This document shows positions 34,524 to 48,913 of a stretch of DNA of 64,000 nucleotides, one piece after another. A program made the position numbers and the translations under genes. Each line of letters starts with the position of its first letter. Position 1 is the first letter of the stretch. The notes beneath the pieces are model-generated. The model did not search any database. It saw nothing but the letters and a program-made list of their open reading frames with translations, and was not told the DNA's origin. The stretch comes from Helochares maculicollis (Eukaryota > Arthropoda > Insecta > Coleoptera > Hydrophilidae), in contig JAWQRO010000038.1 of assembly GCA_033557835.1 (NCBI GenBank), forward strand, positions 1 through 64,000. The letters run 5' to 3'.

Positions 34524-34614
34524 CGTCTAGACCGGGGATCGAACTTACAACCGGCCGAAACGTACACATGCGCCCTACCCTGTTCCAAAATTCGGCCCTA
34601 TGGTCTGGTCGATA
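34524..34614 (-). mobile_element. copy 2 of the tRNA-like SINE head
   Basis: Offset copy of 13,630-13,720 with the same A- and B-box-like sequences. Confidence 0.4.
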
Positions 34615-36843
34615 CTGCGGCCGCCAATTTTTGTATAATCACCTCTCTCCGCTCTCGCTTTGGTTGCATTTTTATCAACTTTTTGCCAATTGGAAAACAG
34701 CGTCCCGCTCATCTGCAAATTTCAAACACCAACTAGACGAATGGTGGAGAATTGCTCTCAAGTTCTTATTCGATAATATATGTAATACAATAAAATAAAC
34801 GATGCAATACGATACACGAAAATAGATAATCCGCCAGCCAGTTATGTAAATGATAATTTAAAGACTCTTAGTTTACTTTCATCTGCGTCAGAGAACATTA
34901 AAACTAAAATAATTTCCTTGACTTCTTTGTAATTTAGATTTTTAGTATTTTCTTCGTATAGTAAACATTATACTGAGGTGAAAATGAAGTCCTAAGGTAA
35001 TCTCCGTCGTTATAGAGACAAATAGTAGCTCGTTCTATGAGGTTCTAGATTAGTTATTGCTAATTGAATTTACAGAAATGTTATATGTCAAAACAAATTA
35101 TTTTTTTCCACAACTTCAATCAAAGTTGGAGATTTTCTAATCTACTTCTAGTTCTAATAAGCTTCTCCCTCATAAAAATCTTGTAAAAACCAATTTCGTA
35201 GTATAATAATATTCGATAACTTTCATTTATTAATATTAAAATGATTTTTATAAATTATTTAAAGGAAAATAAACAATGACTAATACGGGGTATTGTTTTG
35301 GATTGGAATAGAAATCCATTTGGGAATCCATTGATAAAAACAACCGTTACAAGTATATATACTGGATTGATGTTTATGTAGATAATTAATCTGAAGTAAG
35401 GTTTCTATGGATAGTTCAATCATCCATGGCGATTTACGAAAAATTAAATGCAGCATGGCAACATTTTCAGTCAAAGTTGATATGAAGATATTTTAGCAAG
35501 AAAGTTAGTTTTCTCGGGGAATACTTGATTTATTTTATAAATAAATATGAAATGCTAAATTATGAAAGAAATTTCAAACCATTACGATGCAATAATTTAC
35601 GCAAAAAGCAAATGATAAATTTATAAAGACAGCTGTGTCGAGGGAAAATCAAAAATTAAAAATTCTACTATAACAACTGTAATAATCGTCTGATATTGTT
35701 GTTTTTGCTGAAGTGGAAATGAACAGAGAAATGAAGGAGAAACTTTAGAAATTTCAATTTTCAAATTACTTCGTACATAAAATCATGAATTTAATAGAAG
35801 CGAGCGTAGCAGTAATGACTAGCTTTAGTAATGAATATAATAGTTTTAAAGTTCAAATTGGATAGAAATATTTGCAGGGGCTATGTGTTGTAAACTCAAA
35901 AAACCACACCAAATTACAAGTTAAAATATCTTTGACTGTGTTTAACTGGCCACATCTTATATTGCTTTTCAACCAGGAAAATGTTCGGACATTAACTTAG
36001 AAACACTGTCGTTATTATGTTACTGAAATGTCAGAAATTGCAATAGCAATAAAGTCAAAGCAACAAAGTTTGGCCAGCGATAAGTAAAACTGGAGTTATT
36101 GATTCGTAATTCATCGAATGAACAGTGACAAGCGGAAAGTGTTAGGAACTTTTGGTTCCTCTATTCATTCCACACGCGAGAAATAGACAATTGTTGGTTC
36201 GCGCATGATAGATCATGAGGACATCCTCCAGGTGTTTAATATATGAAAGGCTTTTGCAGTTTGCTCATTCGGGGCAAGGAGGCTTAGACGCCATTGGTTA
36301 AATTGGTGGAGGAAGTGAATGGCCTTCGTATTCACCCAACATAAATCACAGTGCGATCAATATTTTCGTAGCTTTCTTAATATACAAGGATGGCCCAAGA
36401 ACTTCAGGACTCTACATTGCCATTGGATTTTTTTTCATCGATTCATTCGTATACTCTTCAAGTATTTTAAAAATTTTATCAAAAAACTACATTAAAACTA
36501 CTCTTTATTTCGCCTAACGATGCATATACTGAAGACTATATTTCCTAAGCCTAAATCGATTATTTTAAACAAAATCGTATTTTCCCGCACTTTTCTGCAA
36601 ATCAATTAATTAAAAAATATCTCGTTTGGTTTTTTAAACGGGTTAACCTGAATTTTATCACATATTGTATTAATTTGGGGAGTTTTAATAATATAACAAC
36701 AGTTAAAGGGAGCAAAGTATAATTTTGTGCGTGCTCACGGTTATTTTACAGAACTTGTGACTTATGTTTATTATTCAGGATATTAAGCAACTATTTATAC
36801 AAGAACACAATCAAAGTTGCTTAGCTAAACACATGAGGCTTTT

Positions 36844-37424
36844 CTATCTTTAACACTCTCCCTGAATGTGAACTCATTCACCTCCGCGGAAGCCTCCTAT
36901 TTCAGCAGGTAATGCTGCTAGTAATCTAATGGTGTCCACCCAGGCCTTTGTGTGAATCCCTAAGCGTGTGAGTTATCCTTCTGCATTTATCTTATTTTTA
37001 AGAATTGCTTTGGATCCTATAACTCTGCTTAATTCGGGATGTCTTACCAGTTCCCAGGTTCCATGTAGGAAGTGTGAACGCATCCTTCGGCAATGGAACG
37101 CTCCATTATTGTGCTTGGGTGCCTTTCGTGGCTTCTTCTAGCTCCACATCAGCCATCTCGGCTATTTCTTCGATGAAGTTTATTTCCATTTTATCATCTT
37201 CATTATGTGGTTCCGTATCGACCTGATGTATCGACGTCTCTTTTTGCGCCTCGGTTATCGTCGAACATTTCTTCGTCGTTAACCGCTGGTTAGTTATATT
37301 CCAAATTTAGGTTCTCACGACCTGATGCGTGTCCTGACGTTATACTGGACAGGCTGACGTATCTGTAGAGTTTCTTCCGTGTTTCCCTGACTTTTGTTTT
37401 GAGGGTCTTCCTCTCGCACGTTTG
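36844..37424 (-). mobile_element. Ty1/copia pol fragment, copy 2
   Basis: Offset copy of 15,950-16,530, with the same broken frames. Confidence 0.7.
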
Positions 37425-38497
37425 ATTTCTCTGCTTAGTTACAAAGTGCACACACAATTATACTTTGCTCTCTTTTATTATTGTTATATCATTAAAACGC
37501 CCCAAACTCCTACATGTTATGAGCCCAGTAGCGAGTGGTACGTACGTGAGACATTCCTAACTTCAACACATAGTTTGAAAAGTTTTCAATTTGTAAATAT
37601 AATAGTACACTGTACTTTAATTTTTCATAGAAGATAAAAAAATCAAGAAACATTTCGCCAAGATACTTAAAGATAAGCTTTCTTAAATTAATTAGTGTTT
37701 ATACATGCTCCGAAAATTCAGCATCTCAATGTAAAGTTTATAGAATTTAAAGAGGGCGAGCAAGATTTCAAGAATTATAAAAGTGTCTGGTTAAAGATTT
37801 TAAATGAAGAGGCTTATACTACTGTTGCAAATTTTGTCCAAAATGAGTAATTAATTATTGATTAACACATAAACACTTCTCTATGAGGGCTGTCTTTTTA
37901 GTTTTTCATACAGTGATCGCAGAAGACATCAAATACATATTACAAATTTAATATTTTTCAAAGTATTGTTCGCGATGCAGTTTTGCATTTACTTGAACCA
38001 TTAGACTTTTTTGCTGATACAGTCAAAATTGTATTTTTAAAATCGTTGCAATCCGTTTGATTTTTGGAAAGGAAAAAATAGATGAACACTTATGTCGAGA
38101 CTGTTAGGAGGAAGGCTTTGTGGAAAAGAGCTGACGTAGAGATAATAAAGTAATTATATAGAGACGCCGATATCACTGGTACAAACAAGAAGAACACTGA
38201 AAAAAGGAAGGGGTTTGAATCCTGGCGCTCAAAATTGGCAATTTGTTAAGTGTCTTATAATATTTTTTTAAAATAAAATACAGTTGCTTCACATGAAAGT
38301 ATGTGGACATTTGCTAGTTACAAAAAAAACCATCAATATAGGCAACGATCAATAGCTATTTATTAAATATATTAATAAGCCTTTTTTAACAAAAAAATTA
38401 CTGAAAATACAGTAATAGTAATTATCAGGTGTACAAAAATTGAACAATAGCCTCTTAAAAAACAGATATAAAGGTTCAAGTAAAAAAAAAGTTGTGA

Positions 38498-38569
38498 TGC
38501 CTCCTGTGAGGTTTGAACTCACGACCCCTGGTTTACGAGACCAGTGCTCTACCACTGAGCTAAAGAGGC
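38498..38569 (-). tRNA. tRNA-Thr (anticodon CGT), copy 2
   Basis: Sequence-identical to the gene at 17,604-17,675, including the oligo-T terminator. A true genomic duplicate would double this isoacceptor locus. Confidence 0.95.
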
Positions 38570-41262
38570 TACGTAACGTCCGATGAAGTTACTACTAGAT
38601 GAATCTAGCGCGCGGTAAACATTCTATTCCATTAATTCTTCGACATATCAACATCCTACGGGTTCAATAAAACAACAAGGTTATAACCATTGTTAAAATA
38701 ACGTCACGAACACTTTTTATAACTCCAATTATTACAATTGCAACTACGACTTCCTCGTTACTTTTCGTCCTCCTAACGCTATAGGAAGGTCACTGCTATT
38801 TTATACGTATTGTTTCACGAATATCAGACTATATCACAAAATATTGCCGCTTTCTGGCAAAAAATTAAGTTTCTCAACTCGACTTTTATAGGCAATCAAA
38901 GAAAAAAGAGCGCCGCTCTGAAAATAATCCGTATAGGTTAAGTACCAAGTGCGGCTTTTGGAATCAATCTAAAAAATGGATTGTTCTGCAGGCGCGTGGC
39001 TACGCGTGTCCATCTTGCAAGGCCTGTTTTTGGCAAGCGTCTTGAGTTATTCCTTACACGTTCTCCTTTGTTTTCTTTGAAACGCAACCTTTAACCCTCG
39101 CGATTGATTAGAGCAAGGGATGGAAATGGAGGCGAAAGTCATTGGCGTAGCGTGAGGCATTTCAGTTTTTTAAATCGGTGCGTTCTCGATCTATTAATAA
39201 CAAATCATTTTCACGAAGATTGTTTACTAAATGAGCTGGTGAAACAAATATTAGCCACGGTTTGTGCATGAAATTACACATAGTTGAAGCTAAATAAAGA
39301 CGGAATTCCTGAGAAAATAAGTCAGAATTCGCAATACATATTCAGCGTTTCACGGTTTTGCTACGTCGCATAATAAGAGTGGGTATACACTTAACTCGGA
39401 AAAATTGCATGTTGTTTTTACTGTATCAACTGATAACATTGAATAATAGCAGTTTATCCGCAGTCGTCACAAAATAACTTAACGCCAAAGATAATTGTTG
39501 CATTGTTCTTTTCAAGCGGTCTATTTTTATCTTTTTTCTATTGTTTGCATTTCAGAGTAATTTTATACTGTTTTTGTTATCGAATGCTGTATTGGTTTCA
39601 GATATACAGCGTTTTCTCCGCCTTCAGCGTATAACCGAACAATAAGGTTATTGAACATGAAGTAAATAAATATACAATCTGAAGAAAACACAAAACCGTA
39701 AATAAATTTTCTTTCGATTTTTGTGGCGAATAAATATTTTGTATCCACTTTTTGTTACTACTTCTCGAATCGACTACGTATCAAACTATTTTGCACGATG
39801 AATCGCAAGGAATCATGCAAACTCCAAAAAAATAAAACAACTGCGTCATCTGAAGAAAAATATCAGACAATAAATGCAATAGAAACAGTTGTAATGTAAA
39901 GTAGTAAGGAAAGTATGCAGTGTTTCAGGAAATAAGTTTGATATGGGTATATAGGAATGGAAGCTGAAAACGTTGGATGGAGTTATTTTTTAAATATTTC
40001 CTTTAGTTGGAAACTGTTACATGGCCCGCATTTAACCCATTCGGTATGCCTAGACTGGTTACGCCCATGTCTGTCGTAAAGATTAAAAATAGGACTTGAA
40101 TATGTGTAACGCGTAACAAAGAGGTACCCTGTCTACTTGAGGAAGACAGCTGCTCCTTGGTAGAATGGAATTTATATATCAAAGACATCTGCAAATAAAG
40201 GAACCCCATAGGTTTCTTATGCGTGCATGTGTGTATTTGTTAAAAGAAGGCAAGGTGAGCCCAAACTCCGCACACACGCTGTCCCAGTGACGCAATGTAT
40301 ATTTTGTATTGTTATGTTTGAATGAAATGTTCCCAAAAAGAAATCCCCTTTGATGCTTTATGCGTAATGCATGCATTGGGTCGGGTAGCCCTAATTCATT
40401 TTTTTAAACGAATTAATCAAAAGGAACGACGTGATTAATTTTTAAAATGTTCAACATAAAACAAATTGACATAGATATGACTGACAACTTTTAGAATAAA
40501 TAGAGATGTTTTATGCATAGAATCAGAAAATTTTGCCTTTCTCAATTTTTGTAAATACTCGCATTTGAATGAAACGCTACTATTTGAGAAGTTATTGAGA
40601 ATCTAGATAAGTTTAAACATTAGTGAAAATATACGTGAAGTAATGTGCCTGGGATTTAATACTTATTTTACAAATATAAAATAATTATAATTAACGATGT
40701 TAGAAGACATCGTAAACATTTTTTCAAACCTCTCCTCTCACTATTCTGCAGGTTACCCCAAAATTAAATTACATTCGCACAGGGATTGTGAACTCGTAAA
40801 CATAAAATGTGATTGAAATCAATTGAGTAAATTTGACTGCTGGTATGCAAATTACATATTAGAAAGATTATGCAAGTTAAATACTTATAAAATATGAACT
40901 TGTTTAATATATTAATATCATTGAAAAGAGGGATAAAATAGTTTATGCTTAGTCAGAGGCCTCGTATGAGTGTTATTTGAAACGGAAAGACCCAAGAATT
41001 AAATGTTTTAAATATTGGCCTTAACTTGGCTCTAAACATTTCAACTGAATGATATAAACCAGGCGTGATGTATACTAAAATAGTAACATTAATAAAAGCT
41101 TTTACTTACCTCGTGTCACTCGAACATAACACTAAACATTTTCATGGTATTCTTATCGACGCATAAAAAACGCGAGACGAGTGAACAACCGAATTATGTT
41201 CCAGAATCATCGGAAATCTCATCGACGATATTATTTATAAATAGAAATGTTTGCAAACTTAC

Positions 41263-41299
41263 CCCTCTTCTTCGACGATCTTCTCTTTGTCGGATGTAT
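41263..41299 (-). CDS. predicted 37-nt exon, copy 2
   Basis: Offset copy of 20,369-20,405 with the same splice sites. Confidence 0.55.
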
Positions 41300-42203
41300 C
41301 TGAAAAATAATAAAACATTCAATTAGAAACAATATGAGTCGATAATTGACTCTCGCATATTTACGGCTGGACAAGTATTTATTAAGCTCATTAAAAAAAA
41401 GAATAGAAATTTAGAAAACTGTCTCCAGGTGCATTAAAAAATGTAAGTTTATTCTCATGCAGCACAAATCCATTTGAATAAAACTGGAAAATAATTTATT
41501 CAGCTTCTTCAATGTACATTGCTGGTATTTCTTCTTGATGTAATAATTATTAATAGTATTTAACCTAGTATTGCTATTATATACTTTTAGTACTAAAATT
41601 AGCTTTGGAAATATTTTTCGCGGTATTATTAATGATTTCACCTCAAAATCTTAAGATTCATTCATTGAAAACGATCCTTATATCAATTTGATGCCTTTAT
41701 AGTCAGAGCGAAGAATTGTCATCTTGTCAAAACAAAATTAATAATTTTAACTCTTTCATTGGTGGAGCTTAAATTATATAGAATTTTATCTGCTTTGCTT
41801 TAAAGCAAGTGTTATTGTATAAGTGTTAGTTTTTACATACTGCTTTTTGTTCTTGTGCGTTATTTCTTACATATAGGGGTAGTTGGACGATTCCCAGCGT
41901 CCACATATGATACATTTTATTTTTCTACTAGGCATAAATGCACGAAATAATATCATACATTTGTACTCTTATTGGCCATGAGATTTAGCAAAGGTAGGAT
42001 ATACACCTAACGGAACATTACACTGTGCATTAAGCTGCTATAATATTGTGCTATAAAAGGAAATAGGAATAAATATGAGCAGTGGGAATTATATTTCCCA
42101 ACTTCAAAATCATGCTCAGTACTGGATGTTCATAAATGTATGTGAAGTTTAATTTCAATCTGTCAATTCATTATTTGTTTACAAACCATTTAGAACCAAC
42201 GTA

Positions 42204-43308
42204 TTTTTTACAAAGCAATAAAATCAAGTATCGTGCAGGGATTGAATTTTTATTTTTGGAAGGTTTAAAAGTAAAGGAATATTATGAACGATTTTGAAAG
42301 TGTGTATGGACTCTTCACTTTCAATTATTACAGTAGAAAGATGGGTTGCTGAATTTAAACGTAGTCGTACGAGCCTTAAAGACTATTTATGTCAAGGACG
42401 TTCAAAAACAGCAACAACACCAAAACTCGTAGAAAAAATACGATATAGTATTGGAAAATCTGCGAGAGACTAAAAGGTATTTAAGAGAAGCTGTACAGTA
42501 GGCTTAGGGAATGTAAGCAATATTTTGACGGGATTAATTGGTTTCAGAAAGCTGTGTGCACAATGGGTGCTGCTTTCGCTAATAATGGAATAAAACCACA
42601 TCGAGAATGCGACTTTCTCAGCAACATTTAGAGCGTTTTTGAAAGTGGATTTTGGGCGTCAATTCATCACTTTGGATGAAATTTGAGTGTATCAACATGA
42701 TCCTGAATCAAAACAAGAGACTAAAGAGTAGTGTGAACCTAGTTCTTCGGCTCCTAAACGAGTTTGTGTGCAGAAGTCGGCCAAAAAGGCGTTAGCATCA
42801 GTTTTTTAGGATGCGAAAAGAATTTTGATTCTGGATTATTTGCACTGGTAAAATTCTAAATATTATTGTAATCTTTTGGACCAGCTGAAGCAAAAAAATC
42901 GTGAAACAAGACCCGATTTGCAGAAGAAACATGTTCTCTTTCATCAGGACAATGCACCGCGTCACAAGTGCATTTTGACAATGGTAAAAATTTATGAGTT
43001 AAAGGTCGAATTGTTGGAGCATCCACCGTATTCACCAGATTTGGCCCCTAGACACTATCTATTTTCAGGCCTAAAGAAATTCATGCGTGGAAAATGTGTT
43101 TCATCAAATGACGATGTCATAATAGATGAGGAAACGTATTGTGCAGCCCTTCCAGATTTTCACTTCAGGGATCGAGTTAATAAATTGAAATCTCGTTGGA
43201 ACGGAAATGTATTGATGTTCAGCGAGACAATACTGAATAATAAAGTGTATTTCAAACCATAAAATAGTGGTTTTCTTAAAGAACTGAAAAACTTATTGGA
43301 CAACCTAA
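42204..43308 (+). mobile_element. dead mariner of irritans type, copy 2
   Basis: Offset copy of 21,310-22,414 with the same missing catalytic Asp. Confidence 0.85.
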
Positions 43309-45767
43309 TATGCATATCGAAAACAAATGTATTTGTGGCAAATTGTCCATCAAAGAGATTTGTAAGAAAAACCGGTAATACTTAAGTACTATTGAAGCAA
43401 TCGTGTTAAAATACTAAAGAATAAAGTTGACAGAGAAGCGCAAAGCTCTGTAAAAATTTTCATCAAGCTTCTGACAGCTGCTAGTAAATGACTGCACATT
43501 TGAAATGTGCGTGGTATCATACTTAGATAAAAGAGTATAATTATTACAATTTTGAGAAAAACTTTGGGAGGAAAAAGGGACGTAAAGCGTTTAAAAATTA
43601 AACAGTCTAATCTATGACATTTCCGCCAGAATCATATTTACTAATATCGTAAGCTAATTTTTCCCAATTTATTTCCCTGTAAGGTTACTTCTTCCAATAA
43701 ACAACAAACTGTCAGTTTTGGATACTTTAGGTAAAGCAGAAGCTAATATATAGTAGTAGTAGTGTTGGTGGGTTAAGGGAGATAAATATATTTTCTCGAC
43801 CCAAGAGTAAATCAAAGTTTACGTAGCAATCATTTGGCTCCATTTTGGGGAAACAACGACGAAGACATAGAGTATGTCTCTGTTATACATGCAAGAGAGG
43901 TGGATACCCAGTATGTCAAATTTATGGTTGTGGTTGTGTTGACCGGTCGAAAGGATACATCAGGAGAAAACCACGGAGAGGCGAATGGACCTTTTTAAGG
44001 CCCTAGGCGATTTCATCTTGGCCCATTACATCTCTGAAGATCTGGTGATGGGGAAAGGTATCACAAGAGCGTGTCGGATGCGATACGGTCGTGTAGAACA
44101 GTAACAACAACAAATTAGTCGGAATAAGAAAGTGTTGTCATTGTACGCCCAGGGTCATAATGTCGTTTGCCTTGTCACCAAGTATTCTTTCATTAACCCA
44201 CATAGAACTTAATGTGGAAAGTCTTACGCCCTGGAAAGACATTACAGTAGAATAGGAGAGCAAACGCTTTGCAATTAAATGTTTGGGCAGTTGTTCGGAT
44301 TGCTTGGATTAGCCGATAGGTAGTCAAATAAGTGAGGAGCCTCTGCAAAGCATTAGAATAGAGGTTATAGTCTGTCACTATAGCCCAGCGCAACGAAGCG
44401 GGCCATGGAATCTCTAAGGACAGTGGATGGCTCGGTTTTTCTTACTATGGGTTGTACGAGGAACGATGCTTACAGTTATCGTCATTTGCCAGGCGGACAT
44501 GGAAATCAAAAGATATGCCAAATATGCAATGTATCGAATCTAGCTATCGATTATAAATAAAAGGCAGTCTTGTGTTTGAAAGAATTTATCTATAATAAAT
44601 TCAGTTAATGTCGACAAGGAAATTGCATTCGTTGTCACCTTTCGTGGTAGTTACGCACTAAGGTATTTGCAGATCTAATGTACTGCAACCAAGCTAGTTT
44701 GGAAAAGTATTTGCAATCGTGAGAATTACTAACCGTCGCCAACGATTTCATTCTAGGAATCCATTGAAACGGGCGTGAGATAACGTAACAGACCAACGGA
44801 CGTTGGGCAAAGGTTAGGAGAGCCTCCATTTATAGGGAAATCAGAGAAAGGTAGAAGATGCAGACTCAGATCGGCTGTTTGACTGAGGAGGTCAGATGAG
44901 CTATCTGATATCAAATTTTAAAAACTAATATATATGGTAAACTTAAATAACTGTACACATTGCACAGAGGTCGTACTATTAGCAAATAAATTAGAAGAAA
45001 CTCTCCAATAAAAACAAAATGTATTTTTCGTACTGAACTTGTAATATGGAAGTCTAGAGTGTTTACATTTCTTTAAATTATTTAAGCACTATCAAAACAT
45101 TCCGGTCCTTTTGACCGAGCTTTTTCTAAAAGCTGCAACATTGTAGCAAGAATTCTGCTCTGTAGGCAAGCAGACTTGTAAAGAATTCTTCTTCCCTTGC
45201 TCTAAAGCAGGTTTGTGTTACTTTCATAGGAGGTTTCAAAAGTAGTTTTGAGAACTGACTATTTGTGTTTGGTGTGTTCTTGACTAATTCGGATTATGTC
45301 CATATAATAATAGACCACCGCAGAAAGACACAATTGACAATACGAAACAATCAATTAGATATATCCTCACAAAACAAAGGATAACATGTAAATAAATTAG
45401 TGGTTATAAATAATAGTCCAAGACAGTTCTGTGACTAAATTCACTTCATTTATGCCCTGAAAATATATCACGTCTAAAAATAAATCAAATATCTTCTGAA
45501 TATATGAATGGATGTACAATACTGTATTGCATTGATTGTTAACAAATCATTTTTCAATTCAGTGAGTATAACTAAAACTCTTTTTAGCACCATTGGAACA
45601 AAGATCAGGGAGAAAATCTTGATTAATAATGGCAGGTGAAATTTGTGGTGCTTCATACATTAGTCAATAGTAATATGCCCAAAAAATAGTCATTGATAAA
45701 AATTTCTTTCAGAAATTCTTTTTTTCATACAAGTTAGGATAAAACCATTGTAATACAACCTACTTAC

Positions 45768-46992
45768 CCACTTCTTCCGATACCTCGATTACGTCCTCCA
45801 GTATGGTAGGAAATAGCAGCAAGCCCCGTTCTTCGAAAATTTTATTGTCGTTGTCGAAAACTTGAGGTTTCAGTTTGTTGCTATTATTATTTTTGTTTTT
45901 CTCGGTCAGCTCGGTCTTTTCGTCTTCACTCGAGTTACCCTCGTACGAAGAGTTGGAATTGCCTCCTTTGGTATCATCAGATAATGGTTCCACGGCAGAG
46001 GAATGATTCGATGCGCTGTTAGAAGGAGTCGATTGGACCGAAAGAAATTCTTCGCTGCCCTTTACCGTGCTTGATTTAGAAGACATGTTTGCCAAGGTTA
46101 TAAATACTTCCGGGGTAGCCGCTTCTTTGGTCTGTTTCTTCTCTTGTGCGTCAGGATTGTTCAAATCATAAATGGATTCTTCACTACTCTTACATTCCAG
46201 CAGAAGCATCGGATCTTGCGAAGCTATGAGTTTCTTTTGGACGTTTGGGATATCAGGGCAACTGCATTCTCCTTTGAACGATGCTATTCCATCGAGCTGT
46301 ATAGTCGGTATTTGGTATATAGTCTCGCATAATTTATCGTTCAGCCCTAATCTGTATTGAGTTATTTCCTTCCTCAAATCCTTGATGTTTTTGAGGAGGC
46401 TAGAAGGCGTTTTTACTTGATTTCGCTTGACTTCTTCCTTTAGTTTATCAATGTAAGACTGAGTTACGAACGAATTGACTTGAGTGGTTTCGGTGGAAAG
46501 TGTCGATTCGGCCTTGCACGTATCGTTGCAATTGGTGAAAGACAAACGCAATTTTCCGCGCTCTTTAATGTTGTTAATGTTGGATTTGATTCGAGTTTCC
46601 AAGTTTGTTAGGCGATTGCCGCCCAAACCATCCGAACCTTTTCCGGGTTTGTATTGAACATTTTTGTTAGCCGCGCATTTCGTTGGAACAATTGTCGGCT
46701 TAATCGCATTTATAGCCGAAATTTCAGTTGGTTCTAGGACTTTTTTGTCGTTTAGATGTTTCACTGAAGCGCATTCGTCAGGTGGTCTTGTTTTGCACCT
46801 TTGCTTAGAATTATCGAGGGGTTTGCCTCCTTTCGGCGGGTTGATCACGATAATTTCTTTATGTAACCCTTCTTCTTCTACAGGCACGATATAAGGCAAG
46901 CATTGATCTTTCGAAAATTTCTTAGCCGGCGCGTCGAAATGTTTTTCAATTTTAAAATTTTTGTTTGATCGGTTTTTTTTAACTGTCGTCAT
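45768..46992 (-). CDS. large first coding exon of the unidentified protein, copy 2
   Basis: The predicted protein is residue-for-residue the same as the 24,874-26,098 exon, with the same ATG (46,992), upstream stop and GTAAGT donor (45,767). If the duplication is real, the organism carries two complete first exons with their upstream regions. Confidence 0.75.
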
Positions 46993-48866
46993 TGCAGTTG
47001 CAGTTGCACCTGTCGTCAATTAACTCTGTTATGGATACAAATAGCTTGTTTGTAACACAAGCGCTCCTTTAGGTTAGATATGTTGTGGCAGAAGTCAAAG
47101 TTTCTTCGATGAACTCACGCATTTTTTTAAAGTTTATTGTTTACGAATAGAAGTAGTAGATATTTTACCTGGTTCACAATTTTGGTAAATTAAAGCTCAT
47201 TTCTGAAGTCACTTCACTTGAAAATGCCGCGAAGAACAGATAATTTTGACGTTACAAACTAATAATTAAAATTAACACTAGACGGCGTTTCGACTTGCCT
47301 TTATTTATTTTTGATCACAACCAACATTATCCGACTAAAGAACCAATTCGCGTTCGCTTCTTGGACAATTATTTTGAATATTCAACACCTAAAAAGATGT
47401 TTGTGTTTATTTAGCTCTTAATATCTGCTGACAAAACCACGTGAACTATCGATTGTTTCCTAACGAAAACGGTATTAAAGTAGGGAGTAGAAATAATCAA
47501 TACTTTTGTGTGTATTCACTAAATTCAACGGATACAATTTTACACTCATGAAGGCTCATATTTAAGTCGTGTATATATACATACACATATATATATAGTA
47601 CTTATTACGCACAATTTATATTTTTATTGAATATGCTGTTTCTCTCTAACAAAAACAGTAAGTTGTTTAGTGCCTACAAAATGCTTTGTATAACGCCCGC
47701 TTAGTATGATGTGTTTGTCATTTCCCTTCGATATCATTATAAACAGATTCTGTTGTAAAATATAAAATTTCAGTCCTTGTTTTAAATAACAAAACTAGAA
47801 TTTTCTGATTGTTGTTTGATATTTAACAGGGAGACTGCTGGAAGTTAATAAAGCAACTCTCGCATTTTATATCAGAAGTGCAGTATATCTTTATAAGGAC
47901 TGTCGTATGTGTGTTATGATTCCACGTATCTTTACTAGTTATTCATTAACAAATAGATTCAAAACATATGTTATGATATTTTTACTTTTTACCTTTTGGC
48001 ATATTAAAGAATGTCAAAGAAATCGTTCAGTACGCCCAACAATATCTGGATTCACAAAAAGGACTAAAACAGAATTCTTGCGCAAAATTGTGGAATCTGG
48101 TTACTGAATCAGAAATGAAAGCTTTTAGTACAGGACTATTGGGGATGGCTTTATTTGCTAGTGTCCAAAAAACAAGAAAAAAAAATTCAAATTGACCGGC
48201 ATTTAAAAATTTTTTTTTGAATAACTAATAAAAAAGGATCATTTTTATTGCAATAATTCATCAGTGCCTCTGACATATGTATAGTAAAAGAGTTAACGAT
48301 TAAAACGGTTAATAATTGGCAATATCTGAATTGTTTGTCAATTCTATATTATATTTATTTATCTAAGTCCAGGAAATACTATTCTGGGAATTTTTTACTG
48401 CATAGCTGTGTGAAATAATCATAGTCTGATTTAAAAGTATCGATACTTTTGACCACAAATACATTGATTATCACCTGCGAAAGTAAATTTATTTGAAAAA
48501 CTTAAATTGGTTTTACCATGACTTATATGACATATGTTTTGAGGCAATGGCTGTGCTGACACTTAAAATGATGAAAGATGAAAATTGCAAAAGTGGGCCA
48601 ATTGCTGGTATAGTTATACCTTAGCCGGAAACGTAGAGTATATTGTAAATGATCTCAAAAACAGTAGCTTTTTGAAGAATGAGCTTACTTAAATGATTAG
48701 AATTTTTTTCACAAAACAAAATAACTGTACTATAGAGCATAATAAAATCATTGACAAACTCTTCACGAATCTTTGGTGTAAGTAAGGGCTCTCTAAACCT
48801 AATATGATTCAATCCAAACAACTTAATAGACTAAAAGACAGCAGAAAAAAATACCTGAAGTTTTTG

Positions 48867-48871
48867 AAAAA

Positions 48872-48908
<37 letters not shown>
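48867..48908. repeat. A14 run followed by (TA)14, copy 2
   Basis: Same tract lengths as at 27,973-28,014. Confidence 0.9.
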
Positions 48909-48913
<5 letters not shown>

